From Nitrospira defluvii (GTDB lineage Bacteria; Nitrospirota; Nitrospiria; Nitrospirales; Nitrospiraceae): a DNA stretch of 64,000 nt. Numbering within the stretch: position 1 is the stretch's first letter; every line of letters starts with the position of its first letter. Made by a program: the position numbers and the translations under genes. Below, piece after piece: positions 47,739-57,418 of the stretch. The notes under the pieces were generated by a model. It saw only the letters and a list, made by a program, of their open reading frames with translations. It made no database searches and was not told the DNA's origin. Where the stretch lies: assembly GCF_905220995.1 (NCBI RefSeq), contig NZ_CAJNBJ010000002.1, forward strand, positions 1 through 64,000. The letters are read 5' to 3'.

Positions 47739-48047
47739 ATGCTGACCCTCACCCAAACGGCACTCGAACGCTTGCGCACGTTGATCCAGGAACATCCGGA
47801 GGACCCTATCGTGCGGATCGCCCTGCGCGACGTGAACGCGCAACGCCTCTCGCTGTCGATCACCCTGGAATCAACGACCCGTGAGGATGACGCGGTGGAA
47901 CAGATTGACGGAGTCACGGTCGCCTTGGACAGGGCCAGCGCGCACCGGACCAGTGGGATGACGGTGGATTTTCAGGCAGACAAGGGATTCCTGTTCGTGC
48001 ATCCGCCGGCCAATGAGTTGGGGCTCATCATGCCTGGCCGCAACTAG
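47739..48047 (+). CDS. HesB/IscA-fold protein without cysteines
   Basis: ATG 47739 has GGAG eight bases upstream, preferred to GTG 47733. The 102-aa protein follows the A-type Fe-S carrier pattern: MLTLTQTALERLRTLIQEH, DGVTVALDRASAH and GMTVDFQADKGFLFVHPPA. It has no Cys at all, so the three conserved cluster ligands are missing and Fe-S transfer is unlikely. It is the third gene of the RelE-type unit. Confidence 0.65.
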   Translation: MLTLTQTALERLRTLIQEHPEDPIVRIALRDVNAQRLSLSITLESTTREDDAVEQIDGVTVALDRASAHRTSGMTVDFQADKGFLFVHPPANELGLIMPGRN

Positions 48048-48149
48048 CTCGTGGAGGGGAGCTGATGGTGCAAGAGAAGAACCGATGACCGATAGAAAGA
48101 GTCAAAGCCGTAACGGATCACGGACGGTACACCGTTTGATGTCTTGCCA

Positions 48150-48187
48150 TACACTATCAGCCATACGCCATAAGCTCTTATAGCGTA
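48150..48187. repeat. Degenerate TATGGC-type heptamer tract
   Basis: On the minus strand units like TTATGGC, GTATGGC and TGATAGT follow each other across the Nudix 3' end. A related patch (ATGGC, ATAGCC, ATAGCT) lies at 49922-49945, and ATCAGCCATACGCTC at about 50050. Small, imperfect tandem repeat; function unknown. Confidence 0.4.
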
Positions 48188-48730
48188 TTACGATTTCATC
48201 CGGGGGAAGACGCTGCCGAAATGCATGGGGAAGGTGCCGCGGGCTACGTCCGCCACGTAGCGTTCGAGGGCTTCGTGGATAACGGGAAAGGCCAGGTCGT
48301 CCCAGGGAATCTCGTCCAACGCGAACAATCTGACATCCAAGCTTTCCGTACCAGGTTTAAACTCCGGTTTGTGCAGGACACCGCGAAACACCATATGCAC
48401 CTGGCTGATGCGGGGCAGGCTCAACACGGCATACAGAGACGTGATTTCCACGTCGGCATGGGCTTCCTCGAGAGTCTCGCGGATCGCCGCCTGCTCGGTG
48501 CTCTCTCCGATTTCCATGAAGCCGGCGGGAAAGGTCCAGTGACCGATCCGCGGTTCGATCGCCCGGCGACAGAGCAAGATCTTGTCCTCCCATTCGGGAA
48601 TGCAGCCGGCGACGATTTTCGGATTGATGTAATGGATGACCTGACAGGTATCGCAGACGAACCGCGGCAAATTATCGCCTGGAGGAATTCGTGTCGACAG
48701 CTCGGCCCCGCATTCGCTGCAAAACTTCAT
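48188..48730 (-). CDS. Nudix hydrolase with N-terminal zinc ribbon
   Basis: ATG 48730 (MKFCSECGAEL) is chosen because the zinc ribbon begins there. The 180-aa protein has CSEC and CDTC zinc ligands (about residues 4-28), then INPKIVAGCIPEW and a Nudix box GFMEIGESTEQAAIRETLEEA (about 70-90). It resembles small NudC-related hydrolases acting on NADH or other dinucleotides; the exact substrate is unknown. Its start is only 34 bp from the start of the divergent methyltransferase gene. Confidence 0.85.
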   Translation of the reverse strand: MKFCSECGAELSTRIPPGDNLPRFVCDTCQVIHYINPKIVAGCIPEWEDKILLCRRAIEPRIGHWTFPAGFMEIGESTEQAAIRETLEEAHADVEITSLYAVLSLPRISQVHMVFRGVLHKPEFKPGTESLDVRLFALDEIPWDDLAFPVIHEALERYVADVARGTFPMHFGSVFPRMKS

Positions 48731-48764
48731 GAAACCCCTCGATGAGGACGACGGAACGACAGAA

Positions 48765-49934
48765 ATGGATAACACACTTCACGTTTTTTTTACACCCTGC
48801 CCCCGAGGCCTTGAGCCAGTGCTCGCCCAGGAACTGGCGGACCTGGGCGCGGCCGATATCAAGCCGACCGCAGGGGGTGTCGCGTTTGCCGGTCCCCTCA
48901 CCCTCTGCTACCGCGTGAACCTCGAAAGCCGCATTGCCAGCCGTGTTCTGCTGCGTATCGCCGAAGGCAGTTATCGCGACGAACAGGATGTGTATGACGC
49001 GGCCCACGCCATCCGCTGGCAGGACTGGTTCACGCCGCAGCAGCGGATCAAAGTGAAGGTCAGCGCGCACCACTGCCCGCTCAAGAGTCTGGACTTCGTC
49101 ACCCTGCGTGTGAAGGACGCGGTGTGTGACCGATTTCAGTATGCCAGAGGCAGACGCCCGTCGGTGGACACCCATGCGCCGGACATGTTGATCGCCGTGT
49201 ACCTGGACAGCACCCAGTGCACGTTCTACCTGGACACCTCCGGCGAGCCACTGTTCAAGCGGGGCTGGAGGAAGTCGGCCGGGGAGGCGCCGATTCGGGA
49301 AAATCTTGCAGCCGGGATCTTGCGTCTTGCCAATTGGACGCCGGACACCCTGCTCTATGATCCCATGTGCGGCAGCGGAACTTTCGTGGTGGAGGCCGCG
49401 TTGATGGCGCGTCGGGTCGCCCCCGGCATCGGTCGCCGGTTCGCGTTCGAAAAACTACTCTCATATGATCCCCGCCCAGCCGAGGCGCTTCGCGTCGAAC
49501 TCAAAGAACGGGAAATCGACGGTACACCAGGCCTGATCCACGCCGCCGACCACAGCGCCACCGCCCTCACGTCGATCGGAGCCAATTTGACCATCGCCGG
49601 ATGCAGCGAACTCGTCACGTTACGGCAAGGTGATGCACGGCAACTGCTCGCACCGGCCGAAACGGGCCTGCTTGTCACCAACCCGCCTTATGGCCAGCGC
49701 ATGGGGGACAGCGAATCGCTCAAGGCCTTCTACCCGCAGTTCGGCGATCACCTGAAGAAACATTTCTGCAACTGGACGGTCCAGATTTTTACCGCCGACA
49801 TGAAACTTCCCGGGCAGCTGCGGTTGGCCCCTTCCCGCCGCGTTCCTCTCTTCAACGGCGCGATCGAATGCCGTCTCTTCGAGTTCCGCATGGTGACGGG
49901 CAGCCCCCGGAAGAAAAGAGCAGATGGCAGATAG
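48765..49934 (+). CDS. RlmL-type THUMP-domain RNA methyltransferase
   Basis: ATG 48765 (MDNTLHVFFTPCPRGLEPVL) fits the family start; an in-frame ATG at 48729 would overlap the Nudix gene. The 389-aa protein has an N-terminal ferredoxin-like and THUMP region (about residues 1-150), then a Rossmann methyltransferase with DPMCGSGTFVVEAALMA and TNPPYGQRMG. It corresponds to the m2G2445 half of E. coli RlmL, a 23S rRNA enzyme. The ribosome site is weak. Confidence 0.87.
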   Translation: MDNTLHVFFTPCPRGLEPVLAQELADLGAADIKPTAGGVAFAGPLTLCYRVNLESRIASRVLLRIAEGSYRDEQDVYDAAHAIRWQDWFTPQQRIKVKVSAHHCPLKSLDFVTLRVKDAVCDRFQYARGRRPSVDTHAPDMLIAVYLDSTQCTFYLDTSGEPLFKRGWRKSAGEAPIRENLAAGILRLANWTPDTLLYDPMCGSGTFVVEAALMARRVAPGIGRRFAFEKLLSYDPRPAEALRVELKEREIDGTPGLIHAADHSATALTSIGANLTIAGCSELVTLRQGDARQLLAPAETGLLVTNPPYGQRMGDSESLKAFYPQFGDHLKKHFCNWTVQIFTADMKLPGQLRLAPSRRVPLFNGAIECRLFEFRMVTGSPRKKRADGR

Positions 49935-50171
49935 CCGATAGCTACCAGCCCGGAATCTGAGTTCCGCAGACCGGAGCCAGGCACCTTCTCAATATTTCAT
50001 TTCTGCCCCGACCGACCGGCCCCGGCATCGTGCCCTTCTCGCTATCGAGCATCAGCCATACGCTCTTGTGTCTCACGCTTCCCTGCTTGACAGCCGGGCG
50101 AAAGGCTCCTATTTTCAATCCATGGTCAGGACACAGCTGACACCAGCTCACAGGGAAAGTGAGGGTGGCAC

Positions 50172-51698
50172 GTGAACACGTCTCACGCTCCCCTCGAAGC
50201 GGCACAGCGCGAAAGCGATCTCTCCCTCGCACGCCTCATCATCGTCTCGAATCGTGAGCCCTACGAACATCGTCTGGTAAAAAACCACCTCATCTGGGAA
50301 CGGACCTCCGGAGGGCTCGTCTCGGCGCTGGACCCAATGATGCGGCGTCTCGGCGGGACCTGGATTGCCTGGGGCAGCGGCAAGGCCGACCGCGACGTGG
50401 TGGATCAGGACATGACCGTTGAAGTCCCGCCCGACGCCCCGACGTACAGACTCCGTCGCGTGTGGCTGGAATCGGGCGAGATCAAAGGCGGGTATCAAGG
50501 ATACGCGAACCAGGTGCTCTGGCCCTTGTGCCACTTGACCTTGGATCGCGTCGACTACCGCAAGCTCTATTGGCACGCCTACCAAGCCATGAATGCCCGC
50601 TTCGCCGAAGTGGTGCTGGGCGAACTTCAGATGAAGCCCGGGTTCGTCTGGGTGCATGATTTTCACCTGGCGCTGCTCCCGGGCATGGTGAAGGCGTCGT
50701 TGCCCAAACAGCCGGTCGCAATGTTCTGGCATATCCCCTGGCCGGGCCCGGATGCCTTTCGCATTCTGCCGGAGCGACGCGAAGTGCTGGAATCCCTGCT
50801 CACCTGCGATCTGCTGATGTTCCAGACACAAAGTTTTCTTCATTGCTTCGTCGAATGCGCAAAAGAGTTCCTGGGCGCGGACCTTCACGCGGACGACGGT
50901 CACCTCGAGTATAAGGGCCATGCGACCAGGGTCGTGTCCCGCCCGATCAGCATCGGCTTTCAGACGTGGTCCGAGCGGGCCCAATCACCTCAGGTCACCC
51001 GTTCAATGGATGTCCTTCGCAACCTGCATGTCTTTCAGCCGGAGGTGCGCATTGGGCTCGGGGTGGACCGCCTCGACTATACAAAGGGGCTGCTCAAACG
51101 CCTGTGGGCCATCGATGCATTCTTCCAGCAGTTCCCGCAATACCGGGGCCGGTTCACCTTTATTCAAATCGCGGTGCCGACCCGAGGGGACGTGGAAGCC
51201 TATCGACGCTACCGTGAATTGATCCGCGAAACGGTGAACGACATCAACATGCGCTACAGCAGTATTTCCAATCCCGGCAGCTCTCACGCTTCGCGTTGGC
51301 GGCCGGTCGAATTCCGCGAAGGGCGGATCGGCCTGGACACCTTGGCGGCGTACTACCGGATGGCGGACTTGGCACTGGTCAGTTCCGTCTATGACGGCAT
51401 GAACCTGGTTGCGAAGGAATATGTCGCCAGCCAGGTGGATGAGAAGGGCGTGTTACTGGTGAGCCACATGGCCGGCGCGGCGGAAGAAATGACCGACGCG
51501 TTGGTCATCAACCCGTACGACCCCGAGGGTGTAGCCGAGTCGATTCGCCAGGCGCTGGAAATGCCGCTGCAGGAGCGCCGGGAACGGATGCATCGCATGC
51601 GGAGCTATCTGGCGGCACACGATATTCGAGCCTGGGCCGACGAGTGTCTGCGCGATGCGGGCATCCTCCCCCCTCATGACAGTCCCTCCTTTGAGTAA
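50172..51698 (+). CDS. otsA: Trehalose-6-phosphate synthase (GT20)
   Basis: The 508-aa glycosyltransferase makes trehalose-6-phosphate from a nucleotide-glucose and glucose-6-phosphate. Recognisable motifs are VSNREPY at the start, GGLVSALDP, VWVHDFHLALLPGM, FWHIPWP, VDRLDYTKGLLKR and YDGMNLVAKEYVASQ. GTG 50172 has GAGGG upstream. The matching phosphatase (otsB) is not next to it. It points to compatible-solute synthesis under osmotic or desiccation stress. Confidence 0.93.
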   Translation: MNTSHAPLEAAQRESDLSLARLIIVSNREPYEHRLVKNHLIWERTSGGLVSALDPMMRRLGGTWIAWGSGKADRDVVDQDMTVEVPPDAPTYRLRRVWLESGEIKGGYQGYANQVLWPLCHLTLDRVDYRKLYWHAYQAMNARFAEVVLGELQMKPGFVWVHDFHLALLPGMVKASLPKQPVAMFWHIPWPGPDAFRILPERREVLESLLTCDLLMFQTQSFLHCFVECAKEFLGADLHADDGHLEYKGHATRVVSRPISIGFQTWSERAQSPQVTRSMDVLRNLHVFQPEVRIGLGVDRLDYTKGLLKRLWAIDAFFQQFPQYRGRFTFIQIAVPTRGDVEAYRRYRELIRETVNDINMRYSSISNPGSSHASRWRPVEFREGRIGLDTLAAYYRMADLALVSSVYDGMNLVAKEYVASQVDEKGVLLVSHMAGAAEEMTDALVINPYDPEGVAESIRQALEMPLQERRERMHRMRSYLAAHDIRAWADECLRDAGILPPHDSPSFE

Positions 51699-51739
51699 CC
51701 GGTGAGTACCCTGCACCTGCACATTCTCGGAGCACACCT

Positions 51740-53851
51740 GTGATCGGCGCCGCTCCTCAGCCCGGCCACCGCTCAACCAATCCACAGCGCCACGGTGCCA
51801 TTCGGACTGTCGTTCCAGAAAGGAAGCGCCCCGCGGTCCCGCATCGGCACCTCGGCCTCCTCATGGTCTTGGCGCTTTCGGTCCTATTGGGCGGCTGTGC
51901 CAGGCTCTCCACCCTGTTCGCCGTCACACCACCGCCGGACCAACAGATCGACCGGCAGCAACAGGCCATGGTGACACGGCTGAAAAACCTTGTCGAACCG
52001 GAACTGCAAGACAATCTCAACGTCACCCTTCCGGCCCTGCGAAAAAGCCTGGCCGATCAATCCAACAAGGCGGCGAAATTCAAACGCAACCTCGTCCTGC
52101 GTACGCTGGCTGATCCCTGGGACGGTCTCGCCGCACTCGAACAGGCTGGACTGTTAGCCTCGACCGCTGCCGAATCAGGTGTCGAAGGGCTGCCGGCCGT
52201 GATCGACATTCTGGAAGGAGGCATGGATCGCACCGGTGCCTCCTTCGCGCCGCTGACGTTTCCCGTCACCCTGGCCAGCGAGGAATTGCTGACGTTTCTC
52301 ACGGACGTGCTCGAACAGGCCTACCAGGACCGCGAGCAGGCGCTGCGCCATTTGTCGCCGCAGGATCGGGAGTTTCTCTTTTCTCACGCCCGGCCTCTCG
52401 TCGAGCAGTTCACGCCGCAAATCACGCCACCGGCCCACCTGGCAGAGGCGGAGGCAGCAGTCACCTACGCCACCTTGCTCATGCAGCAAGTCGACTACGG
52501 CTCACTCATCACCGCCGCCCAACGATTAGCCCGGCTCGGGAACAGAAAATTTCTCCAGCAGCTGGAGATTGCCCTGCAGCACCGAAAACCGGTCGCGCAA
52601 AGCATCCCCGGCATCACCGGGGACATCCTGCTGATACAGCAGACGTCCTACGGGTTGCTTGTCATCGGGGGATACGGCCCCAATACGTACGACCTCGATA
52701 GGGGCGCGGCGCTGATCATCGACCTGGGAGGCAACGACAGCTACCGCGGAGTCATCGGTGCCAGCCCGAACAGTGATCTCGGCAACAGCATCGTGATCGA
52801 CCTGAGCGGCAACGACACGTATCAACCGGCTCCGCTGGGCCTCGCCACCGGACGTGCGGGGATCGGCATCGTGATCGACCAGAGAGGCGACGATACCTAT
52901 CGTTTGACCCCCGGCTCCGGCGGAGTCGGCCTCGCGGGGCTCGGCATCCTGTATGATGGAGAAGGCCATGATGTCTATGAAGGCAGCCGGTTTACCCAGG
53001 GGGCGGCCTTCGGGGGATTCGGCCTCCTGGTTGACCGTGCGGGCGACGACCGGTATACGAGCTACGGCTACGCGCTCGGATTTGGAGGCCCGCTGGGCGT
53101 CGGGGCGTTGATCGACGTGGCCGGACACGATGCGTACGAGTGCGGCGGACGATACCCCAGCGCCTACAACGAGACTGAGGCTCCGCACGCGCGCCCGCAA
53201 GACCCTTCGTTTCAATACGATTGTTTTGGGCTTGGAACGGGTGCCGGGCTTCGCGTCTTCAGCAAACAACCGGCGCAACGGGCCCAGAGTCTGGCCGGCG
53301 GCTGGGGCCTCCTGATCGACCTGGCCGGTCGCGACCGGTATCGCAGCGCGAACTTTTCCCAGGGACACGGCTATTTCTTCGGAGTCGGCGTGAAACTCGA
53401 TCTGGCGGGAGACGACGAGCATCAGGCGGCGCGGTATGGCCACGGCAGTGCGGCACATTTCGGAGTGGGCCTGACCATTGATTACCAGGGCAAGGACCGA
53501 TATGGTTCAAGAGGTCCGTTCTACAACGGCGGCACCGCCTGGGACGGCAGCGTGGCCCTGGCCGTCGATGGGGGTTCGGACAGCGACTTCTATGACCTGC
53601 CGACCTCGACGGGTTTAGGCATGGCCGACCTAGGCGGATGGGGGCTCTTCATCGAAGAAGGCGGAGCCGATCAATATGCGATCAGCCGAGGGCTCGGGCT
53701 TGGCGCTGATACGAGTGTCGGCGCGTTTCTGGACCTCGAAGGACGAGATGACTATTCCTCCGTGCCTTCCGCCAAAGCCGGGGCGCGGCCCGAACGGCTC
53801 AATCGGCGAACCTATCTGGAGAACCAGGGCAGCCTCTTCATCGACCGCTAA
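51740..53851 (+). CDS. Lipoprotein with twelve Gly/Asp beta-repeat units
   Basis: The 703-aa precursor has an unusually long basic N-region, a hydrophobic core and the lipobox SVLLGGC (Cys about residue 54). Residues 60-310 are mostly helical. From about residue 325 to the end run twelve units of about 26-28 residues with the pattern G-x-x-(I/L)-D-x-x-G-x-D-x-Y, for example GLLVDRAGDDRY and GLLIDLAGRDRY. Such units suggest a beta-helix or beta-roll with an acidic, perhaps Ca-binding, ladder on the cell surface. Function unknown. The start is GTG 51740, or ATG 51864 without a ribosome site. The stop is the start of repeat copy 3. Confidence 0.75.
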   Translation: MIGAAPQPGHRSTNPQRHGAIRTVVPERKRPAVPHRHLGLLMVLALSVLLGGCARLSTLFAVTPPPDQQIDRQQQAMVTRLKNLVEPELQDNLNVTLPALRKSLADQSNKAAKFKRNLVLRTLADPWDGLAALEQAGLLASTAAESGVEGLPAVIDILEGGMDRTGASFAPLTFPVTLASEELLTFLTDVLEQAYQDREQALRHLSPQDREFLFSHARPLVEQFTPQITPPAHLAEAEAAVTYATLLMQQVDYGSLITAAQRLARLGNRKFLQQLEIALQHRKPVAQSIPGITGDILLIQQTSYGLLVIGGYGPNTYDLDRGAALIIDLGGNDSYRGVIGASPNSDLGNSIVIDLSGNDTYQPAPLGLATGRAGIGIVIDQRGDDTYRLTPGSGGVGLAGLGILYDGEGHDVYEGSRFTQGAAFGGFGLLVDRAGDDRYTSYGYALGFGGPLGVGALIDVAGHDAYECGGRYPSAYNETEAPHARPQDPSFQYDCFGLGTGAGLRVFSKQPAQRAQSLAGGWGLLIDLAGRDRYRSANFSQGHGYFFGVGVKLDLAGDDEHQAARYGHGSAAHFGVGLTIDYQGKDRYGSRGPFYNGGTAWDGSVALAVDGGSDSDFYDLPTSTGLGMADLGGWGLFIEEGGADQYAISRGLGLGADTSVGAFLDLEGRDDYSSVPSAKAGARPERLNRRTYLENQGSLFIDR

Positions 53852-54120
53852 CAGGATGTGGAAAACGCCCGCCAGCAGCGTTCTCGCAAGACACGGCCAC
53901 CTCACCGGCTCGGCGGCGTTCACAAACGTGCCGCGCGTTATTCCGCGCGACGTGAACCTCAGAGGCTCACCGTACGGCACGAGTATGATTCGCCTCTTCG
54001 TTCGCTGCGGCCTTGCTGGACGGCCTGTTTGCACATCCTGGGGGCTATTCTGACGCCTGACGGCCAGTGTGCAAAACGCGACGCATGACGCAATCATCGA
54101 GTTTTTCCGCAGCCTGCTAG
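53848..54120 (+). repeat. Stop-codon-anchored hairpin repeat, copy 3
   Basis: Begins CTAACAGGATGTGGAAAAC at the lipoprotein stop and ends TTTTTCCGCAGCCTGCTAG. The inner right arm (about 54025-54042) has the complement AGGATGTGCAAACA, matching this copy's own left arm rather than those of other copies. It carries about 80 extra bp after the GTTCTCGC core, then GCTCACCGTACGGC and GCTGCGGCCTTGCTGGAC. Antisense frames inside it give peptides like PARPQRTKRRI that recur in copy 4. Confidence 0.8.
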
Positions 54121-54323
54121 CGGTGCGGACCTCGTACCCCCGCGCATAGACTCTTCTCCGCGCCGGCTCCAGACTATCCATCGTTCACTCGCCTCTTCAA
54201 GACCGGCGCTTGACTCACCTCTCCCCGTGGCTATCTAAAAGAACGGTGATCGGCGTGAGAGCGGATGTGCCGCAATCCTTCCCGCTGTAACGCGAAGATC
54301 TTCCGAGAACCCTGGAGGAAGAC

Positions 54324-56720
54324 ATGACTGATCTCAACACGCCCATACTCACGCATCTTCCCATACTCCCGTTGAAGCGGACCGTGCTGTTTCCCGGTAC
54401 GATGATGCCGCTGACGGTGGGACGCGACCGGTCGATCGCCGCCGTGGAGGCAGCGCTCAAGACAGAAGACAAGACCCTGCTCGTCGTGGCCCAACGGGAC
54501 GCACAAACCGATCAACCGACCTTGGAAGATCTCTACTCGATCGGGACCAAAGCCGTCATCAAACAAACGGCCAGAGCTCCGGAAGGTCACTACAATATCT
54601 TAATCCAGGGCCTGGAGCGGTTCGTCTTGCTCAAGCTCGACCAAGTGGACCCCTACCTCCAAGCGCGCGTGAAGCAGCTTCCTGCGCCGGCGGAACGGAG
54701 CACGGAAGTCGAGGCCTTACACCGGGCGATTCTGGACATCATCACGGAACTCCCGAAATTGATTCAGACTCCGGGTGTGCATGAAGCGGTGGCGGCACTG
54801 GGAACGGAAGAGGATCCCGTGACCCTGGCGTACCGCATCGCCTCCTTGCTGAATCTGACGCTCGACGGCGAGCAGCAATTGCTGGAGGCCTCCACCAGGG
54901 CGGACTTGCTGCGGGGGCTCTATGCGGCGCTTTCCCGCGAGGTCCAGATCCTCCAGTTGCGCGACAAGATCACCAGCGAAGCCAAGGAGAAACTCGGCAA
55001 GACCCAGCGAGAGTACCTGCTGCGCGAACAACTCAAGACGATCCAGCAAGAGCTGGGCGAAGTGACCGGAGAAGAAGACGAGGTAGCAGCCCTGAGGAAG
55101 AAGCTTCAGGATGCCGGTCTTCCTGAGCACGTTCGCAAGGAAACCGATCGGGAACTGGCTCGACTGGCAAAGACGCCCAGCGCCTCCCCCGAACATCAAG
55201 TGATCCGGAGTTATCTCGAACTCGTACTGGAACTGCCGTGGAACAAGTCTTCCGAGGAAGGGCTGGACCTGGCGCACGTAAGAAATGTCCTCAACGAGGA
55301 TCACTACGGCATCAAGGAAGTCAAAGAGCGCATTGTGGAACATCTGGCGGTCTTGAAGTTGAACCCCTCCGCCAAGGCGCCCATTCTCTGCCTGGTCGGC
55401 CCTCCCGGCGTGGGAAAGACCAGCCTGGGGCAATCGATCGCCAAGTCGATGGGGCGGACCTTCGAACGCTTCAGTCTGGGCGGACTCCATGACGAAGGGG
55501 AACTGCGAGGTCATCGCCGCACGTATGTGGGCGCGTTGCCCGGCCGCATCATCCAGGCAGTCCGACGAGCGGGAGTCAATAACCCGGTCATCATGCTGGA
55601 TGAAGTCGACAAGCTGGGACGGGATTTCCGCGGCGACCCTGCGTCGGCATTGCTCGAGATTCTGGACCCTGCGCAGAACCACACGTTCCGCGACCACTAT
55701 CTCGATTTGCCGTTTGATCTGTCGAAGGTGTTTTTCATTACGACGGCCAACACGTTAGAGACGCTCACTCAGCCTCTGTTGGACCGGATGGAGATCATCC
55801 GGGTCAACGGGTACAGCGAGCGGGAAAAACGCGAGATCGCGCTGCGCTATCTCTGGCCGAGACGGCTGAAGGAAGCCGGTCTACGGGCTGAAGACGTCAC
55901 GCTACCGGACCAGGTGCTCGACCACATCATCAGCCGGTACACGCGGGAGTCGGGAGTCCGGCAGTTGGAGCAGATGCTGGGCCGCATTACGCGGAAGGTC
56001 GCGGTGACCTTCGCCGATAGGCCGGTGGATTCGGCGGCATCACCGGTGGACATCACGGAAGCACTCCTGGATGAATGGCTCGGCCAGGAACGGTTCCAGC
56101 CGGAAGAGGCGAGGAAAAACCTGCCGGCCGGCGTTGCGACAGGATTGGCCTGGACACCAACCGGTGGGGATGTGCTCTACATCGAAACGACCCTCTTGCC
56201 CGGCAGCCACGAACTGACCCTGACCGGACAATTGGGGGACGTGATGCAGGAGTCGGCTCGGGCGGCGCGCAGTTACCTCTGGTCGCATGCCGAAAGCATG
56301 GGACTGGACATCTCGCGCTTCAAACGCAACGGCGTGCACATCCATGTCCCGTCCGGAGCCATCCCGAAAGATGGCCCGTCCGCCGGAATCACCATGGCCA
56401 CGGCGCTGGCTTCGGCCTATGTCGGCAAGCCGGTGCGAAGCGATACGGCCATGACCGGAGAGATCAGCCTGACGGGCTTGGTGCTGCCGGTGGGCGGCAT
56501 CAAGGAGAAGGTGCTGGCGGCTCATCGAGCCGGGATCAGGCGCATCATCCTCCCGAAGGCCAACGAGAAGGACCTGAAAGAGGTGCCGCAGGAAGTCAGG
56601 GATGAACTCACGATTCTCCCTGTCGAACGGATTGAGGAGGTGCTGCCGGCGGCATTCAATCAGGATTCCCGTTCCTCGGCGGAACGACCTGAACCAGTGA
56701 CGACATCACGCGCATCGTGA
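54324..56720 (+). CDS. lon: ATP-dependent protease Lon
   Basis: The 798-aa protease has the LON substrate domain ([17 protein letters not shown]), the AAA+ module with Walker [10 protein letters not shown] (about residue 356) and Walker [10 protein letters not shown], and the peptidase domain with catalytic Ser in [15 protein letters not shown] (about residue 684) and Lys in [14 protein letters not shown] (about 727). Length is normal. The ATG follows GGAGGAAG. It is followed by a terminator and then by msrB, both protein-quality functions. Confidence 0.97.
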   Translation: MTDLNTPILTHLPILPLKRTVLFPGTMMPLTVGRDRSIAAVEAALKTEDKTLLVVAQRDAQTDQPTLEDLYSIGTKAVIKQTARAPEGHYNILIQGLERFVLLKLDQVDPYLQARVKQLPAPAERSTEVEALHRAILDIITELPKLIQTPGVHEAVAALGTEEDPVTLAYRIASLLNLTLDGEQQLLEASTRADLLRGLYAALSREVQILQLRDKITSEAKEKLGKTQREYLLREQLKTIQQELGEVTGEEDEVAALRKKLQDAGLPEHVRKETDRELARLAKTPSASPEHQVIRSYLELVLELPWNKSSEEGLDLAHVRNVLNEDHYGIKEVKERIVEHLAVLKLNPSAKAPILCLVGPPGVGKTSLGQSIAKSMGRTFERFSLGGLHDEGELRGHRRTYVGALPGRIIQAVRRAGVNNPVIMLDEVDKLGRDFRGDPASALLEILDPAQNHTFRDHYLDLPFDLSKVFFITTANTLETLTQPLLDRMEIIRVNGYSEREKREIALRYLWPRRLKEAGLRAEDVTLPDQVLDHIISRYTRESGVRQLEQMLGRITRKVAVTFADRPVDSAASPVDITEALLDEWLGQERFQPEEARKNLPAGVATGLAWTPTGGDVLYIETTLLPGSHELTLTGQLGDVMQESARAARSYLWSHAESMGLDISRFKRNGVHIHVPSGAIPKDGPSAGITMATALASAYVGKPVRSDTAMTGEISLTGLVLPVGGIKEKVLAAHRAGIRRIILPKANEKDLKEVPQEVRDELTILPVERIEEVLPAAFNQDSRSSAERPEPVTTSRAS

Positions 56721-56725
56721 TACTC

Positions 56726-56758
56726 AAGGCCCCGGCTCAACGGCCGGGGCCTTGTTCC
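56726..56758 (+). terminator. Terminator after lon
   Basis: An 11-bp GC-rich perfect stem (AAGGCCCCGGC / GCCGGGGCCTT) with a six-base loop begins 5 bp after the lon stop. Only a short T-poor tail (GTTCCCC) follows, so it may be a weaker intrinsic terminator. Confidence 0.6.
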
Positions 56759-56900
56759 CCGTGACTGATGGCCATCCCCCCTGAACTTCACGCTTCCACG
56801 ACGCATCCGTTCGCCTTGCCCTTCCGTACAGACATCTGTAAGGTGACAGGTACCGGCGTCAGTGATGCCCAGCCACGACGCCCTATCCAAGGAGATGACC

Positions 56901-57320
56901 ATGCCGGCACACATAGAGATCGGACCGATCGTGAAAGTCACCAAGACCGACGACGAGTGGAAGAAACAGCTGTCCCCTGCCGCCTACCAAGTCCTCCGGC
57001 ACGAGGACACTGAACGGGCATTTACCAGCCCGTTGCACGACAATCACCAGCCCGGCATCTACCATTGCGCCGGCTGCGACCTCCCGGCCTATTCGTCGGA
57101 ACATAAGTTCGATAGCGGCACCGGCTGGCCAAGTTTCTGGCAACCGATCGATCCGAAGGTGGTGGAGACGCGCACCGACAGTAAATTCTTTATGACGCGC
57201 ACAGAAGTCCACTGCGCTCGCTGCGGCGGCCATCAAGGCCATGTGTTCAACGACGGCCCCAGACCTACTGGTCTGCGGTATTGCATCAATGGCCTGTCTC
57301 TGAAATTTGTCGCGTCGTGA
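56901..57320 (+). CDS. msrB: Peptide-methionine (R)-S-oxide reductase
   Basis: ATG 56901 lies 7 bp after AGGAG; nearer ATGs upstream are too close. The 139-aa SelR-fold enzyme reduces methionine-R-sulfoxide in proteins. It has the two Zn CXXC motifs (CAGC, CARC), FDSGTGWPSFW, GHVFNDGP and the catalytic Cys in RYCINGLSLKF. No resolving Cys in the GCD position is obvious beyond the zinc ligands. It lies just after lon. Confidence 0.94.
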   Translation: MPAHIEIGPIVKVTKTDDEWKKQLSPAAYQVLRHEDTERAFTSPLHDNHQPGIYHCAGCDLPAYSSEHKFDSGTGWPSFWQPIDPKVVETRTDSKFFMTRTEVHCARCGGHQGHVFNDGPRPTGLRYCINGLSLKFVAS

Positions 57321-57418
57321 ACGAGAACGGTCGCCTCTCCTGCATCGGCTATCAATCCGGCACGGATCATCTGCACAACTTGCAATTTGTCGCGAAACGC
57401 TCCTAGACTTGCCACTCC

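Noticed and set aside
53630-54181. Minus frame giving a peptide similar to one at 59718-60074
   Set aside because: Both similar peptides (with PARPQRTKRRI) arise only because they lie across copies 3 and 4 of the non-coding repeat; outside the repeat the sequences are unrelated.
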